Positions 22,245 to 33,510 of a stretch of 64,000 nucleotides of DNA are shown here, in pieces (within the stretch, counting starts at the first letter, position 1; every line of letters begins with the position of its first letter). The notes under the pieces were generated by a model that worked only from the letters and a program-made list of their open reading frames with translations, was not told where the DNA came from and did no database searches. The DNA lies in assembly GCA_025506515.1 (NCBI GenBank), contig CM046458.1, positions 41,892,231 through 41,956,230 of the forward strand, given 5' to 3'. This DNA comes from Flaveria trinervia (taxonomy: Eukaryota; Streptophyta; Magnoliopsida; Asterales; Asteraceae). Position numbers and translations under genes: made by a program.

Positions 22245-24585
22245 TGTAAGGCCCCATTCCTGGGACGGTCACAGCTGGTCAATCATTGCACATAAAACAT
22301 ATATTTTCATTAACTTAAAGAAATCATTGCAATAGAAACATATAAAACATCCAATTCATTATGATCACTTTTGTAAAATAATACATTGTTGACTGGTTAC
22401 AAAAACATCATTAGTTGCATTACATTACAAAAACGTCATATTTCCATCAAATGGATGTCATCCAAAAATGCCAAGTAGCTGTCCCGTGCCATCCTCAGCA
22501 ATGCTCACCTGCCAACTGTAAAAATGCATAAAAAGTCAGCGTTGCTGAGTGAGTTCTAGTTTTAACATAAAACAAACTTTGCATTCATTAAAACCGTCCT
22601 TTTCTTTGTATGTGATCACACATCATACGTAGACATAGATAGTACCGTTATTATCTTCATCGTTTATCCTTTAACTTCCATTCATTCATACATTCTTACT
22701 TTCATTCATTTGTTCATCATTACATCCTTTCTTTCCATCAAAACCATGTACTTTACCCTTCATGTTCATGGTACTGGGCCTAAGCCTATCATAGACCTTC
22801 ATTCACGGTGCCCAGCACCTCTGGCCATAGTACCTAAGATAAAGTTCAGGTATACCATTGTCATGTGCTATGTCATTCATGCTCATGGTACTGGACCTAA
22901 GCCTATCATAGACCTTCGTTCACGGTTCCCAGCACCTCTGGTCATAGTACCTAAGGCAAGCAACAATGGTTCCATACAAATGGTCAATCATAAAGAAAGA
23001 CCCCAATGTGCATCCTCCCGAGGTAGCGAACCCGCACACCGTTGGGCTAACACCTTTTGATGGCGTGTCCCGACATACAAGGCTTGCAAGACTTTTGTTA
23101 CCTTTCATCATTCATTAATACATGCATACCATCGTTATGTTCCTCTTTTCATTACTTTCCACTTTACGTTATATAATACTTTTCGTTTCATTCATTAACC
23201 ATCAACACAAACCCACGGAAAAAAATACATACATAAACAGGAACACCAATAAGATCATACCAATCATCATGCGTACCAGCATGCATACATAATATCAATC
23301 ATGCCCATCACGCCCATCCCATCATCATCAATCATGCATCACATATATCATCACACATCATCCTCATGCATCATACACTCACATACATAAACATATGCAC
23401 AACAAGCATAAATCATCACAAGACATAACTGACCCACCGCAGGACAGCGGGGTTTTGGGGGCGGCAGCCCCTGACAGCAGGGTCCTAGGGGCAGCAGCCC
23501 CTAGTGGGATCCAAGGAGCAATGCCCATGGCTTGGTCCGTGCTGCCAGGTCAGCGCGAAAAAATTTTATTTTAACACTTTTATTTAGCATATTTCCTTAA
23601 CGAAAAATCAATTTTCTTGTTAAAACTTCTTAAAATCTTGGTCATTTAAATCGTATATTTTGTATGCATTTCCAGCCCCAAACTAGTTCAAAACCTTTAA
23701 AATAGGGAATCTAGAACTCACCTAGACTCAGTGAGTAGCTCCTCAATCAAGCTTTCAAAGCAAGGGTTGCACTACATAGCCTACAGATAAGTTAACACTC
23801 AAGGGAGTTAATTTTTGCCTAATTTCGCTGCTAATTTCGCTGCAAGATCAGCAGTTTCGCTGCTACTTTCGCCAGCAGTTTTGCTGGCATCTTCGCCGCC
23901 AGTTTCGCTGCCAGTTTCGCCCAACTTTTATTGGAAAACCATGTCTGCGAAACTACCTGCGAAACTATAGTTTCGCGGGAAGATCCATAGTTTTGCTGGA
24001 CGAACAACTAATTTCGCTGAATGAACACCAAGTTTCACAAAACGGGCTGAAAAATACAAACCAACCCAGTTTTGACCCAAAACTTCAATCTTTTACATCC
24101 AAAACCTTGGTTTATCACCCAATAAGCTATATCTAAGCTTCTTACATGTTTTCTTACACAAAAACGTGATTTTGGGCGAAGCTTTGCCACTTTCAAAAAC
24201 CCCAAACCTAGAATCCAGGTTTACATCAAAAGGAATGATTAAATGATGTTTCTTACCTGGATTCGTGGTGTTTTCTTGTTGTTTGGATGCCCACGAACAC
24301 CGATCTTCAATCCTGAGATCAAACGAGCCTTGAATCTTCAATTCTCTCTACTTTCTCTCTTTGCTCTCTCTCTTTCTAGAACTAGAGTATTGAGTTGCAA
24401 ATAAGAGCTGCTCAAGCTGATCCATTTATATATATCAGGCGTTCCCGGGACCTTAAACTCACCAAACACATAACCTGAAGAGTTAACTCGGTCTATAACC
24501 CATATCCATCTTATTTTCATTAAATGATCTTGTTTAAGCCCATTATTATTATTTGGCTCACTTAGACATTATTCGGGGTGTTACA
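22245..24585 (-). repeat. Gypsy 5' LTR, full length
   Basis: 2341 bp. On the minus strand it starts TGTAACACCCCGAATAATG and ends CTTACA next to the PBS. It contains a tandem repeat of about 120 bp (22757-22956, two copies around TGGTACTGGRCCTAAGCC), a G-rich stretch (23445-23525) and TTTCGCTG repeats (23820-24020). Confidence 0.92.
24425..24435 (-). promoter_or_regulatory. TATA run in Gypsy 5' LTR
   Basis: ATATATATAAA on the minus strand, conserved with 17027-17037. Confidence 0.45.
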
Positions 24586-24590
24586 GACCA
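24586..24590. repeat. Target site duplication GACCA, right copy
   Basis: GACCA immediately after the Gypsy LTR end TTACA at 24585; matched by 16057-16061. Confidence 0.9.
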
Positions 24591-25463
24591 CTCCTAGATC
24601 AGCAATGAATTTTTTTAACCATGCAGCTTCCTGAGCTGCTAATGAAGCGGCGATGTATTCTGACTCTGTAGTTGACAATGCCACCATATCTTGCTTAGAG
24701 CTATTCCAAGAAATTGCTCCTCCATTCAAGATGAATATGTACCCCGATTGTGATTATGAATCATCTCGATCAGTTTGGAAACTCGCATCCGTGTAACCCT
24801 TTACTACGAGTTCCACCTCACCAGATTCATAGATTAGGAACATATCTTTGGTCCTCCTTAGGTACTTAAGTATGTTCTTAACAGCCATCCAATGACTGTT
24901 TCCATGATTTTGCTGGTATCGGCTTGTCATGCTTAAAGGGCATGACACGTCCGGCCTAGTGCATATCATTGCATACATGATGGATACTATGGCAGATGCA
25001 TATGGGATTCTCGTCATTTATCTTGCTCATCCTTTGAGCTTGGACATTGAGTCTTACTCAATATCGTTCCTCTTTGGATAGGTACGGTACCTTTCTTAGA
25101 GTTTTCCATCTTGAAGCTTTTCAAGATCTTATCAATGTATGCACTTTGATTCAAACCTATCAATCGCCTTGATCTATCCCTATAGATCTTTATTCCCAAA
25201 ATATAGGCAGCTTCACCAAGATCCTTAAAGGAGAAACAGTTTTGATGTTTGCTTCAATCCATAGATTTATTTTCTTTAACTTGCATACTTTGTTAGGATG
25301 TTTTTTATCGACAAAACCTTCAGGCTAAACCATATAGAGATCTTCCTCAAGATATCCATTTAGAAAAGCAGTTTTGACATCCATTTGCCAAATCTCATAA
25401 TCATAATGAGCAGCTATGGCAAATAATATCCTAATAGACTTTAGCATTGCAATAGGCGAGAAG
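24591..25463 (-). pseudogene. Copia RT and RNase H, internal deletion (split Copia)
   Basis: From 25463: ETFSPIAMLKSIRILFAIA and WQMDVKTAFLNGYLEEDLYMV (RT fingers), a stop, then PEGFVDKKHPNKVCKLKK. The text then jumps to KDLGEAAYILGIKIYRD without the YVDD catalytic box, so some 70 residues of RT are gone. RNase H follows with GYTDASFQTDRDDS and, further on, MVALSTTESEYIAAS before the Gypsy target site. A stop and the deletion make it non-functional. Confidence 0.88.
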
Positions 25464-25468
25464 GTCTC
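25464..25468. repeat. Target site duplication GTCTC, left copy
   Basis: GTCTC immediately before the LTR start at 25469; matched by 37919-37923. It is coding sequence of the interrupted RT (minus GAGAC). Confidence 0.93.
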
Positions 25469-26365
25469 TGTTGGACCAAAAGAACCAATGAGCCAAGATT
25501 AGAAAACCTCTAAGTCCCACATGGTATCACAACAACTGCTGAAAGCCTCATTAGCAGTTTGACAAGTGCTGAAGACTTCAACAGCTGAAGATCAAGTGCT
25601 GAAGATTTCAACAGCTGAAGAATTAAGTACTGAAGTACAACAGCTGAAGAACACAAGTGCTGAAGCTGAAAGACCAAAGTACTGAAGTACAACAGCTGAA
25701 GAGTTTACAAGTGCTGAAGATCAACAACTGATGTACAAAGTCTGAAGACAAAGACTGAAGACATCAGCTGATGATATCTACTGAAGTCATCAGCTGATGA
25801 AACACCTGAAGGTCAAAGTCTGAAGATCAAGTACTGAAGCCTCAGTATTTTGTCACAACTGCTGAAGAGTACTTCTTCAGTAGTTGTGATATCAGTAGTT
25901 TTATATTTCTAGTTTCAGTAGTTTTATGTTTCAGTAGTTTTGTAAAACGACTGAAGAGCTTGTTCTTCAGTCGTTGTAGTTTCAGTAGTTTTATATTTTG
26001 TACTAACACTCTGATATGTTCTCAGTAGTTGTGAACATTTCAGTAGTTTGTTTAGAGTTAGTTATTTTTGTATTAGATCTGCCAGTTGTCACTTTCCGTG
26101 ATAACGGCAGTGATTGTTGCACTCTATATAAGGAGTGTCAACCTATTGTAATATGGGATGAATGAATGGAATGAATGAATGACTTGATTAGAAACATTCC
26201 ATATCTATAAACATTCCTTGAATCAGAAACATATTCTCTCGCTATAACCGTATGTGCTCTTAATGCATACAAGTATCGATTGCTTGCTACAATTTGTCTA
26301 ATTCCTGTTCGTTTTCCGCTGCTTTGAACTCTAATACATCAAACTTGTGATCGCTGATCCTGTCA
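25469..26365 (+). repeat. 5' LTR of the young Copia
   Basis: 897 bp, TGTTGGACC...CCTGTCA. It is full of CAGCTGAAG, GCTGAAGA and CAGTAGTT words in direct and inverted order; one arm pair around 25858-25890 can form a hairpin (ACAACTGCTGAAG / CTTCAGTAGTTGT). Confidence 0.95.
26125..26131 (+). promoter_or_regulatory. TATA box in the 5' LTR
   Basis: TATATAA about 235 bp before the LTR end, repeated at 37678-37684 in the 3' LTR. It fits a U3 promoter with R starting shortly after. Confidence 0.55.
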
Positions 26366-26367
26366 AA

Positions 26368-26382
26368 TGGTATCAGAGCCGG
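26368..26382 (+). other. Primer-binding site of the young Copia
   Basis: TGGTATCAGAGCCGG two bases after the 5' LTR end; complement of initiator-methionine tRNA. Confidence 0.9.
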
Positions 26383-26598
26383 TTAATCATTGATCGATCT
26401 AATAATTGATCATTGAAACTGCTATTCAAGATCTAAGTTTGATTGAATTAGCTTTTGTTTTTGCAAGAAACGGTTATAGAGATTGAATTTTCTGTATTTC
26501 TGGTCATTCATCCGGAGATCTTTTCTTGTTTTCATTGAGTTTGTTGTGGTCTGTGTAAAACTTTTAAAAGCTTGAACTAAATTGTTTTTGAACTGAAA
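26383..26598 (+). other. Leader of the young Copia
   Basis: 216 bp between PBS and gag ATG; no feature seen other than the start context GAAAATGACT. Confidence 0.6.
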
Positions 26599-28060
26599 AT
26601 GACTACTCCCTCCAATGATCCTCACAATACTGGTTCCTCATCCAAGCCACCAATGCTGGTTAGGAATGAGTATAACATATGGCAAAGACGAATGCTCCAT
26701 CACCTGTCTGTTAACAGCGCAGGTTGTTGGACATCAGTGGTACATGGTCCACACAAGCCTATGGTGAATAACCCGGAAACCAATCAAATGGTTCCGAAGA
26801 GGAGGGAGCAATACTCAGATGAGGATAAGAAGTTGCTTGAAATTGATGCAAAAGCCCATGGCATTCTGGCCATGGCACTGCCAAATGAAATATACTCTGG
26901 GCTAATGCATCATGAAACTGCCCATGACCTCTGGAATGCCTTGAAAGAACAATTTGGAGGAACAGATGAGGTCTTGGCAAATAATAGAGAATTCTTGCCC
27001 AACAATATGAGACATTCTCTCATAGAAAGGGTGAGACACTGACTCAACAATATGAGCGGTTCTCTTGTTTGATCTCTGAACTAAAAATGGTCAAACTTGA
27101 GTACACAAATATTCAGATGAATAACAGATTTCTCAGATCACTGCCTGAGAGATGGGACACATATACTATTGTCCTATGCTCCAGTGCAAGTTTGGACAAA
27201 CTATCTCTCACCCAACTCCATGGGAAACAGCTCACGTTTGAGAGAGAGATAGAACAGAAGAGAAAGCTGTCTTCATCTGGAAAGCTCACTGAAGACTTTG
27301 TACCAGGCAACACTGCCTTGGTGGGTCATAAGTCAGAATATGCTTCATCTGAATGCCAGTATGATGAGCATATTAATTTCTCTTCAAGCACTTCTGATTC
27401 TGCATTTGTGAGTGTTGATGGTCAGTTTACTGGGTGTAATAATGACAATCTATGCTTCATCATGGATGATCTCAAGGGGATTGCTGATGATGACTTAGAA
27501 GAGATGGATATTTTGAGCCAAATGGCCCTGATAAATATCAGATCTCAGAAGTTCTATAAAAGAACTGGAAGAAAATTCCCAGGACTCTCTGGCAAAACCA
27601 AAGTTGGTTTTGACAAGAGCAAGTTGAGGTGTCACAAATGCCAAAGGCTTGGACACTTTGCAAGAGAGTGTAGATCAACTGGATCTAACTCCACTGCACC
27701 CTTTGTGACTTTTCCTGGCAATAGTCAACAACACAGAGGGCAACATCCTGTCACTTCTAGTCATCATCCTCAACAACAATCTCCGGCATATTTTTTTTCT
27801 CAGCGTCAAATGCCATATCCGTACCCTTGTTATTACATGCCACAGTCAAATCAAGTTCAAGTTCCTATGGCACCACAACCTCATGCACTACCAGAACCTC
27901 AGCCATCCCAATCTCATCAACAAACTCAACCTCAACACACAGCTTCTTCACCCCAGGAGTTGTTGACTGGAGCAGTTTACCAGATGACATGTCTGGTCAT
28001 GACCAACTGTTCTCAGGTGCTGGTCAACATGGTGGTGACAGTCCTTTTGGGAATCTAGCT
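26599..28060 (+). pseudogene. gag: Copia gag, N-terminal part with zinc knuckle
   Basis: ATG at 26599 (MTTPSNDPHNTG), NEYNIWQRRMLHHLSVN, KAHGILAMALPNEIYSGLM and DLWNALKEQFGG form the gag-polypeptide core. A frameshift near 27000 moves reading to LKMVKLEYTNIQMNNRFLR, SLPERWDTYTIVLC. CHKCQRLGHFARECRS is an intact CCHC knuckle (27632-27673). A proline/glutamine-rich stretch follows, and reading shifts again near 27960-28050. The N-terminal parts fit a virus-like-particle capsid protein. Confidence 0.88.
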
Positions 28061-29426
28061 CTTATGGCTTTGGAGTCTGCTGATACTTCATTGTCTAATG
28101 CCTCTACACCACAGGTATCCTCTGAGGCAAAAGCCAAATTATGTTCTGAACCATGCATAGCAGCATTTGCTTCCATTAGAGAAGCAAATGTAGCTCTAAT
28201 TAATAAGAACATTGAGTTAGAACAAATAATTTCCAAAAACAAAGCTGTGTTTGAGTCTGTGCTTAAAGATAAAAATGATGAGATTTATAAACTGAATTGC
28301 CAAATAATTGATGATAAGGCTAGAGAAGAGGTACTTCTAGAGAAGTAGAAAGATCTCAAAGAAACCATTGCAGTTACCCAGGTAGAGTGTGATAGATGGG
28401 TACAATCATGCAAAGGTTTTGAAATGCTTCTTAGTAAGCAATCTGCTTCAAATGTGAAGTTTGGAATTGGTTACAATCACACTGCTCCACCTACAGATTT
28501 TACCCCAAGAGCAGAGGAAGAATCTGATGGTGAGAGTGATAACCAATCCATCACATCATGTGATCTACCTTCTGATACAGCACAATCAGAAGTAGCAGTC
28601 AGCATCAAACCCTCTTTGAACCTATCAGCTGATGTTGATGGTTCAAATGCTGACATTCACATGATAATGAGTTGATCAACTCAGGAGTTAATCCTGAAGG
28701 TCCTGAAAGGACTAGAGAGCAGGATTTAACATCTGAAGTTCAAACTTTAACTGCTGTCAGTACTGAAGAGAAGAAAACTGGCAGTAGAAAGAGTTTGAAG
28801 ACTACTAAAGAGGTAGTCAAGAAAGCAACCAATGCTTCCAAAGCATTGAAGAACAAGTCTTCTGTTGCTTCACCCTCTTTAGTTGATGATCAACCTAAGA
28901 TGAAGAAGAAACCATGTGAAGTATGTGGTTTGTTCAATCATCTTACAGATGATGTTGGTACAAAAGAGGTTCCAAACTCAAACAAAAAGAAGAAATAAAG
29001 AGAAAATGGTAAAAATGAAAACTGAGTTTGAGACCACATTGTATCAGCAACATCAAATCCTGTAACCTTAAGTCCTCAAAGAAATCCAAAAAGGAAGGGG
29101 TTAAACAGGTGACAGCTGAGAGTGCTCAGAAGAAGAAGGTGCAACATAGGAACTTATCAAACTCCATTGGCAATGTGTCTGATGAGCTGAAAGCTTTATC
29201 ACAAAATCAGACACAGCTGGTAATGATGGTTCAACATCTGTTGGGTAGAGTTAACCAACTAGATGCTCCTATGTTGAAACCATAGAAAAGGAGGTCCAAG
29301 CCAAAGGACTCCTCTTCTACACCATCTTCTTCCTCTCAGGCTGTTGTTTCAAATAAACCTGTTAGTTTACCATCTATTGATGAGACCAGGCCCAAAACCA
29401 AAAAGGTTTGGGTCTCTAAAACTAAC
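28061..29426 (+). pseudogene. gag: Copia gag, long coiled-coil tail
   Basis: Continues gag with NVALINKNIELEQIISKNKA, KDKNDEIYKLNCQII (heptad-like coiled coil), a stop at 28346-28348, then NVKFGIGYNHTAPPTDFTPR, acidic and lysine-rich stretches, and a second Cys-containing box CEVCGLFNHLTDD that looks like a damaged knuckle. Stops or shifts at about 28673, 28996 and 29283. The last block ends KKVWVSKTN at a TGA (29427-29429) in frame with the protease. Confidence 0.75.
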
Positions 29427-29429
29427 TGA

Positions 29430-31158
29430 TTGTTTATTATTGCAGGTTCTTCAACATGCCAAAGTAGCATCTGGTATGTAGACAGTGGGGGATCTATGCA
29501 CATGACTGGGAACAGCTCTCTTCTTCATGACTACTCTCAAGGAAAGAAGGGATTTGTTTCTTTTGGCAATGATGCTAGGGGTTACATCATTGGTAAGGGC
29601 TTTGTCTCCAATGGAGAAATCAAATTTGATGATGTTAATCATGTGGAAAATCTCAAGTACAATCTCTTGAGTGTCAGTCAAATGTGTGATAAAGGCCATG
29701 TTGCTCTTTTCACCAGTCAAAACTGTAGGATTCTGTCATCCAAAGTTTTGCACTTGATTGACAAGGTATTGGATGATCACACTCTCCTGAGGGCCAACAG
29801 GACAGGAAGAGTGTATGCCTTAGATCTTTCTAAGAAAATAGATCTCAAAGGCAATCCTTGCCTATTTTCCAAAGCCTCTTCTCAAGAATCTAAACTGTGG
29901 CACAGAAGGCTTGGTCATGTTAATCTCAAAAACATGAATCAGCTTACCCACAATAGTTTAGTCAGAGGCTTACCAATAAAGGAGTTCCACTGTGATGAAA
30001 CCTGCACTGCTTGTTTAAAAGGAAAACAGCACAAAGTCTCATTCCCTCCTATTGAAGTGCCTAAGTCCACTGCCTGCTTGCAATTACTGCATATGGATCT
30101 ATTTGGTCCTGTGAGAGTAATGAGCATGGCAAAGAAGAAATACTGTCTGGTAATTATGGATGATTACTCCAGATTTGTATGGACTTTCTTTCTACATTCA
30201 AAGGATGAGGCTGCTCAGAAGATTATTCACTTTGTGTTGTATATTGAGAAGCAGTATTCCCTTCCAGTCAAGTGTATTAGAGAGTGACAATGGAACTGAA
30301 TTCAGAAATCATACACTTGATGACTTCTATCTTTCAAAGGGAATCAAAAGGCAGTTTAGTATTCCAAGGACTCCAGAACAAAATGGAGTAGTGGAGAGAA
30401 AGAACAGGACCCTCATTGAAGCTGCATGGTCCATGCTGGCTGACTCTGGTTTGCCACTGACCTTTTGGGCTGAAGCTGTCAACACAGCTTGCTATGTGCA
30501 AAATAGAGTTTTAGTAAATCAGAGGTTGATGAAGACTCCATATGAAGTTCTCCATCATTTGGCTCCTCTGATTTCATTTTTCAAAGCATTTGGGTGTCCC
30601 TGTTTTATTCTCAACACAAAGGATCAACTCCATAAATTTGATCCTAAGGTGGATGCAGGGTATTTTGTTGGTTATTCATCTACTTGCAAGGCATACAGAG
30701 TCTTCAACTGCAGAACAAAGATGGTTGAAGAAACTCTACATGTTAAGTTCAATGAATCTCCAAAGGACAAGATTCCACAAAGCCCTGTGGAGTTATTTGA
30801 TTTGGACATACTGCAATATGTTCCTTATCAAACTCCTGCTGTTGCTCCTGTCAACAGTTCACCACCTGGTGGTACTGCTGATGATGATGATGATTGCAGT
30901 ACTCACCTCTTCAGGTTTAGTGATCAGCTGCCTGATTCAGCTAGACCTGATGTTCCTGTAGCTCCAGTAGCACCATCCACAACAAATGTTGATGAGATCT
31001 CTTCGAATTCAACTTCCTTTGAATTACCATCCACTGATTGGTTTCAAGGAAATGATTCACCATCACCATCTGTTACTGCTGAGCCTGCTAAACACTTGCA
31101 CAGATCTCATTGTGTATCAAGATCTGAAGAATCACCCTATGTCTCAAATCATTGGTGA
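29430..31158 (+). pseudogene. Copia protease and integrase, one frameshift
   Basis: Protease: WYVDSGGSMHMTGN (DSG). Pre-integrase: LWHRRLGHVNLKNMNQL with CTACLKGKQHK. Integrase core: LLHMDLFGPVRVM (Asp), LESDNGTEFRNHTL (Asp), TPEQNGVVERKNRTLIEA (Glu), then TFWAEAVNTACYVQNRVLV and YFVGYSSTCKAYRVFN. A single frameshift near 30280 divides core residues 1 and 2. A long serine/proline/aspartate-rich linker leads to a stop at 31156-31158. All catalytic residues are present, but split over two frames. Confidence 0.9.
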
Positions 31159-32752
31159 TATCACTGCTGGAGTATCAACAGAAGTCAATTGTCAAATTTC
31201 TGCTTCTATGCTCTCTTCATCAGTCAGCAAGAGCCAAAGAATTATCACATTGTTTAAAGGACAATGGATGGGTTGATGCCATGCAGCTTGAGCTTCTTCA
31301 GTTCAAGAAACAGCAAGTGTGGGAACTGGTTCCTCTACCTCCAGGTAAGTGTGCAATAGGCACTAAATGGGTGTTAGGAACAAAACTGATGAAAATGGGC
31401 TTATTGTTAAGAACAAGGCCAGACTGGTTGTCAGGGTTTTGCACAAGAAGAGAAGGTATTGATTATGATGAAACCTTTGCCCCTGTAGCCAGACTGGAAG
31501 CAATTTGATTGTTTTTAGCTTATGCTGCTTATCAAAACCTTAAAGTTTTTCAAATGGATGTCAAAAGTGCATTTTTGTATGGAAAAATTAAAGAGAGGTT
31601 TATGTATGTCAACCTCCAGGCTTTGAGGACAATAAACATCCTAATTGGGTGTATAAGCTTGACAAGGCTCTTTATGGGTTAAAACAAGCTCCTAGAGCCT
31701 GGTATGAGACATTATCAAACTTTCTTCTGGAAAATAATTTCACTAGAGGCTCCATAGATAAGACTTTATTCATTAAGAAAGCTGGGCAGCATAATCTCCT
31801 TGTTCAAATTTATGTAGATGATATCATTTTTGCATCCTCTGATCCAAAGTTGTGTGATGCCTTTACAAAGTTGATGCAACAGAAGTTTGAAATGAGTGCC
31901 ATGGGAGAATTACAGTTCTTTCTGGGGTTGCAAATCAAACAAAAGGTTGATGGAATTTTCATTCATCAGTCCAAATACACAAAAGATCTTTTGCAAAAGT
32001 TTGATTTACAAAACTGTAAGCCTGTTCTACCCCCATGTGCAGCACCACACAACTGGATACAGATCAGAAAGGTAAAGTGGTTGATGAAACACTTTACAGA
32101 TGTATGATTGGGTCCTTGATGTATTTAACAGCTTCTAGACCAGATATTATGTTTGCTACATGTGTTTGTGCTAGATTTCAGGCTGCACCTAAAGAGTCTC
32201 ATCTGATTGCAGTCAGAGGATCTTTAGATATCTGCAAGGCACTCCATCTCTAGGTTTATGGTATTCTACTGGACATTCTGGTAAATTAGTTGCTTTTTCT
32301 GACAGTGACTATGCAGGGTGTAAGTTGACCAGGAAATCAACTTCTGGTGGATGTCAATTCCTAGGCAACTGCTTGATTTCTTGCAGAGCAAGAAACAGAC
32401 CTCAGTTGCTACATCAACTGCTGAAGCAGAGTACATTGCTGCTGCAAGTTGCACCTCTCAGGTACTCTGGCTTCAAAACCAACTTTTGGATTATGGCATT
32501 ACAGAGACTAAGACTCCATTGTTAATGGATAGTGCTTCAGCTCTTTGCATTGTCAAAAATCCAGTCCAGCACTCTAGGACCAAACATATAGAGATCAGAC
32601 ATCATTTTATAAGGGATTGTTTTGAAAAAGGTCTGATTGATCCTAAGTTTGTGCCTAGTGCTGATGAGCTTGCAGACATTTTTACTAAGCCTTTGGATAG
32701 TTCAACTTTCCAAAACCTGGTGTTAAGGCTTGGTATGCTGCAGCTAGAATAA
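31159..32752 (+). pseudogene. Copia reverse transcriptase and RNase H, several frameshifts
   Basis: GWVDAMQLELLQFKKQQVWE, a disrupted fingers region, GIDYDETFAPVARLEAI (stop at 31508), VFQMDVKSAFLYG, LDKALYGLKQAPRAWYETLS and the catalytic box YVDDIIFASS (31813-31842). Frame shifts at about 31590, 32035 and 32200, then RNase H: LVAFSDSDYAGCKLTRKSTS and ATSTAEAEYIAAASCTSQVL to FVPSADELADIFTKPLDSS. Stop TAA at 32750. Motifs are well conserved, but at least four disruptions prevent expression. Confidence 0.9.
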
Positions 32753-33510
32753 GTGACAACTACTGGTGATTCAGTAGTAATTACTGGTGATCATTGGTAC
32801 CCATGTCACATATAAGTACTGATGAGTCCTTTTCCCTTCAATAGTTTTTATAACTACTGATGGCTAAATGCCTCATAAGTACTGAAATACTTTATCTGTT
32901 CCAAACTACTGATGTAGTTAAAACTACTGATGTAGTTACAACTACTGAAATCAGTATAAACAGATAAGTACTGATGTCCTATGAAACAACTGAAATCAGC
33001 CAAAAAGCTGATGAATGTGTTGAGGACAGTATGAAACAGCTGAAAAGCTAAGAATTGATGAAAACAGCTGAAGAGAACTTTCTCTTCAGTCGTTTGTACA
33101 ACTGCTGTTTCATTCTAAACAACTGAAGCAAAACCATGTCTTCAGTAGTTTTATAACTACTGATGACTAATACCAAGTCTTCAGTTGTTTACAACAGCTG
33201 ATGACAAAACCACTGTCTTCAGTAGTTTCATAACTACTGATGACAAACACCAAGTCCTCAGTTGTTTCATCATCTGAAGTCAAAACCACGGTCTTCAGTA
33301 GTTTTCTAACTTCTGATGCCTAACACACGACTTCAGTTGTTTCAACGTCTGAAAGGATAATACCATGTCAACGGTCGTTTAAAACTACTGATGACTAACA
33401 CCACATCCTTCAGTCGTTTTCTTACCCGTACCTATATATATCCCTGACTAATCCTTCAATGCTTCATCTTCTTCAAACTTAACGTTCCTCTCCAAAACTT
33501 CCTCCTCTCA
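32753..33510 (+). repeat. Spacer built of ACTACTGATG / CTTCAGTAGTTT repeats
   Basis: About 760 bp after pol, almost entirely made of short degenerate words such as AACTACTGATG and CTTCAGTAGTTTT, in alternating orientation every 20-50 bp; the same words occur in the LTRs. The two words are partly complementary, so the RNA could form a chain of hairpins. No ORF. Confidence 0.7.

Larger units (their letters stand above)
16062..24585 (-). mobile_element. Gypsy chromovirus (Tekay/Del-like), nested
   Basis: Minus-strand element of 8.5 kb with LTRs TGTAAC...CTTACA, PBS, gag, protease, RT, RNase H, integrase, chromodomain and PPT in the usual Gypsy order. The 5-bp duplication GACCA flanks it. The left (3') LTR has lost about 1.2 kb relative to the right one. 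Several stops and frameshifts break pol. The C-terminal chromodomain puts it among the chromoviruses; the Tekay/Del label is inferred from LTR start, domain order and chromodomain and was not tested by phylogeny. Confidence 0.92.
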
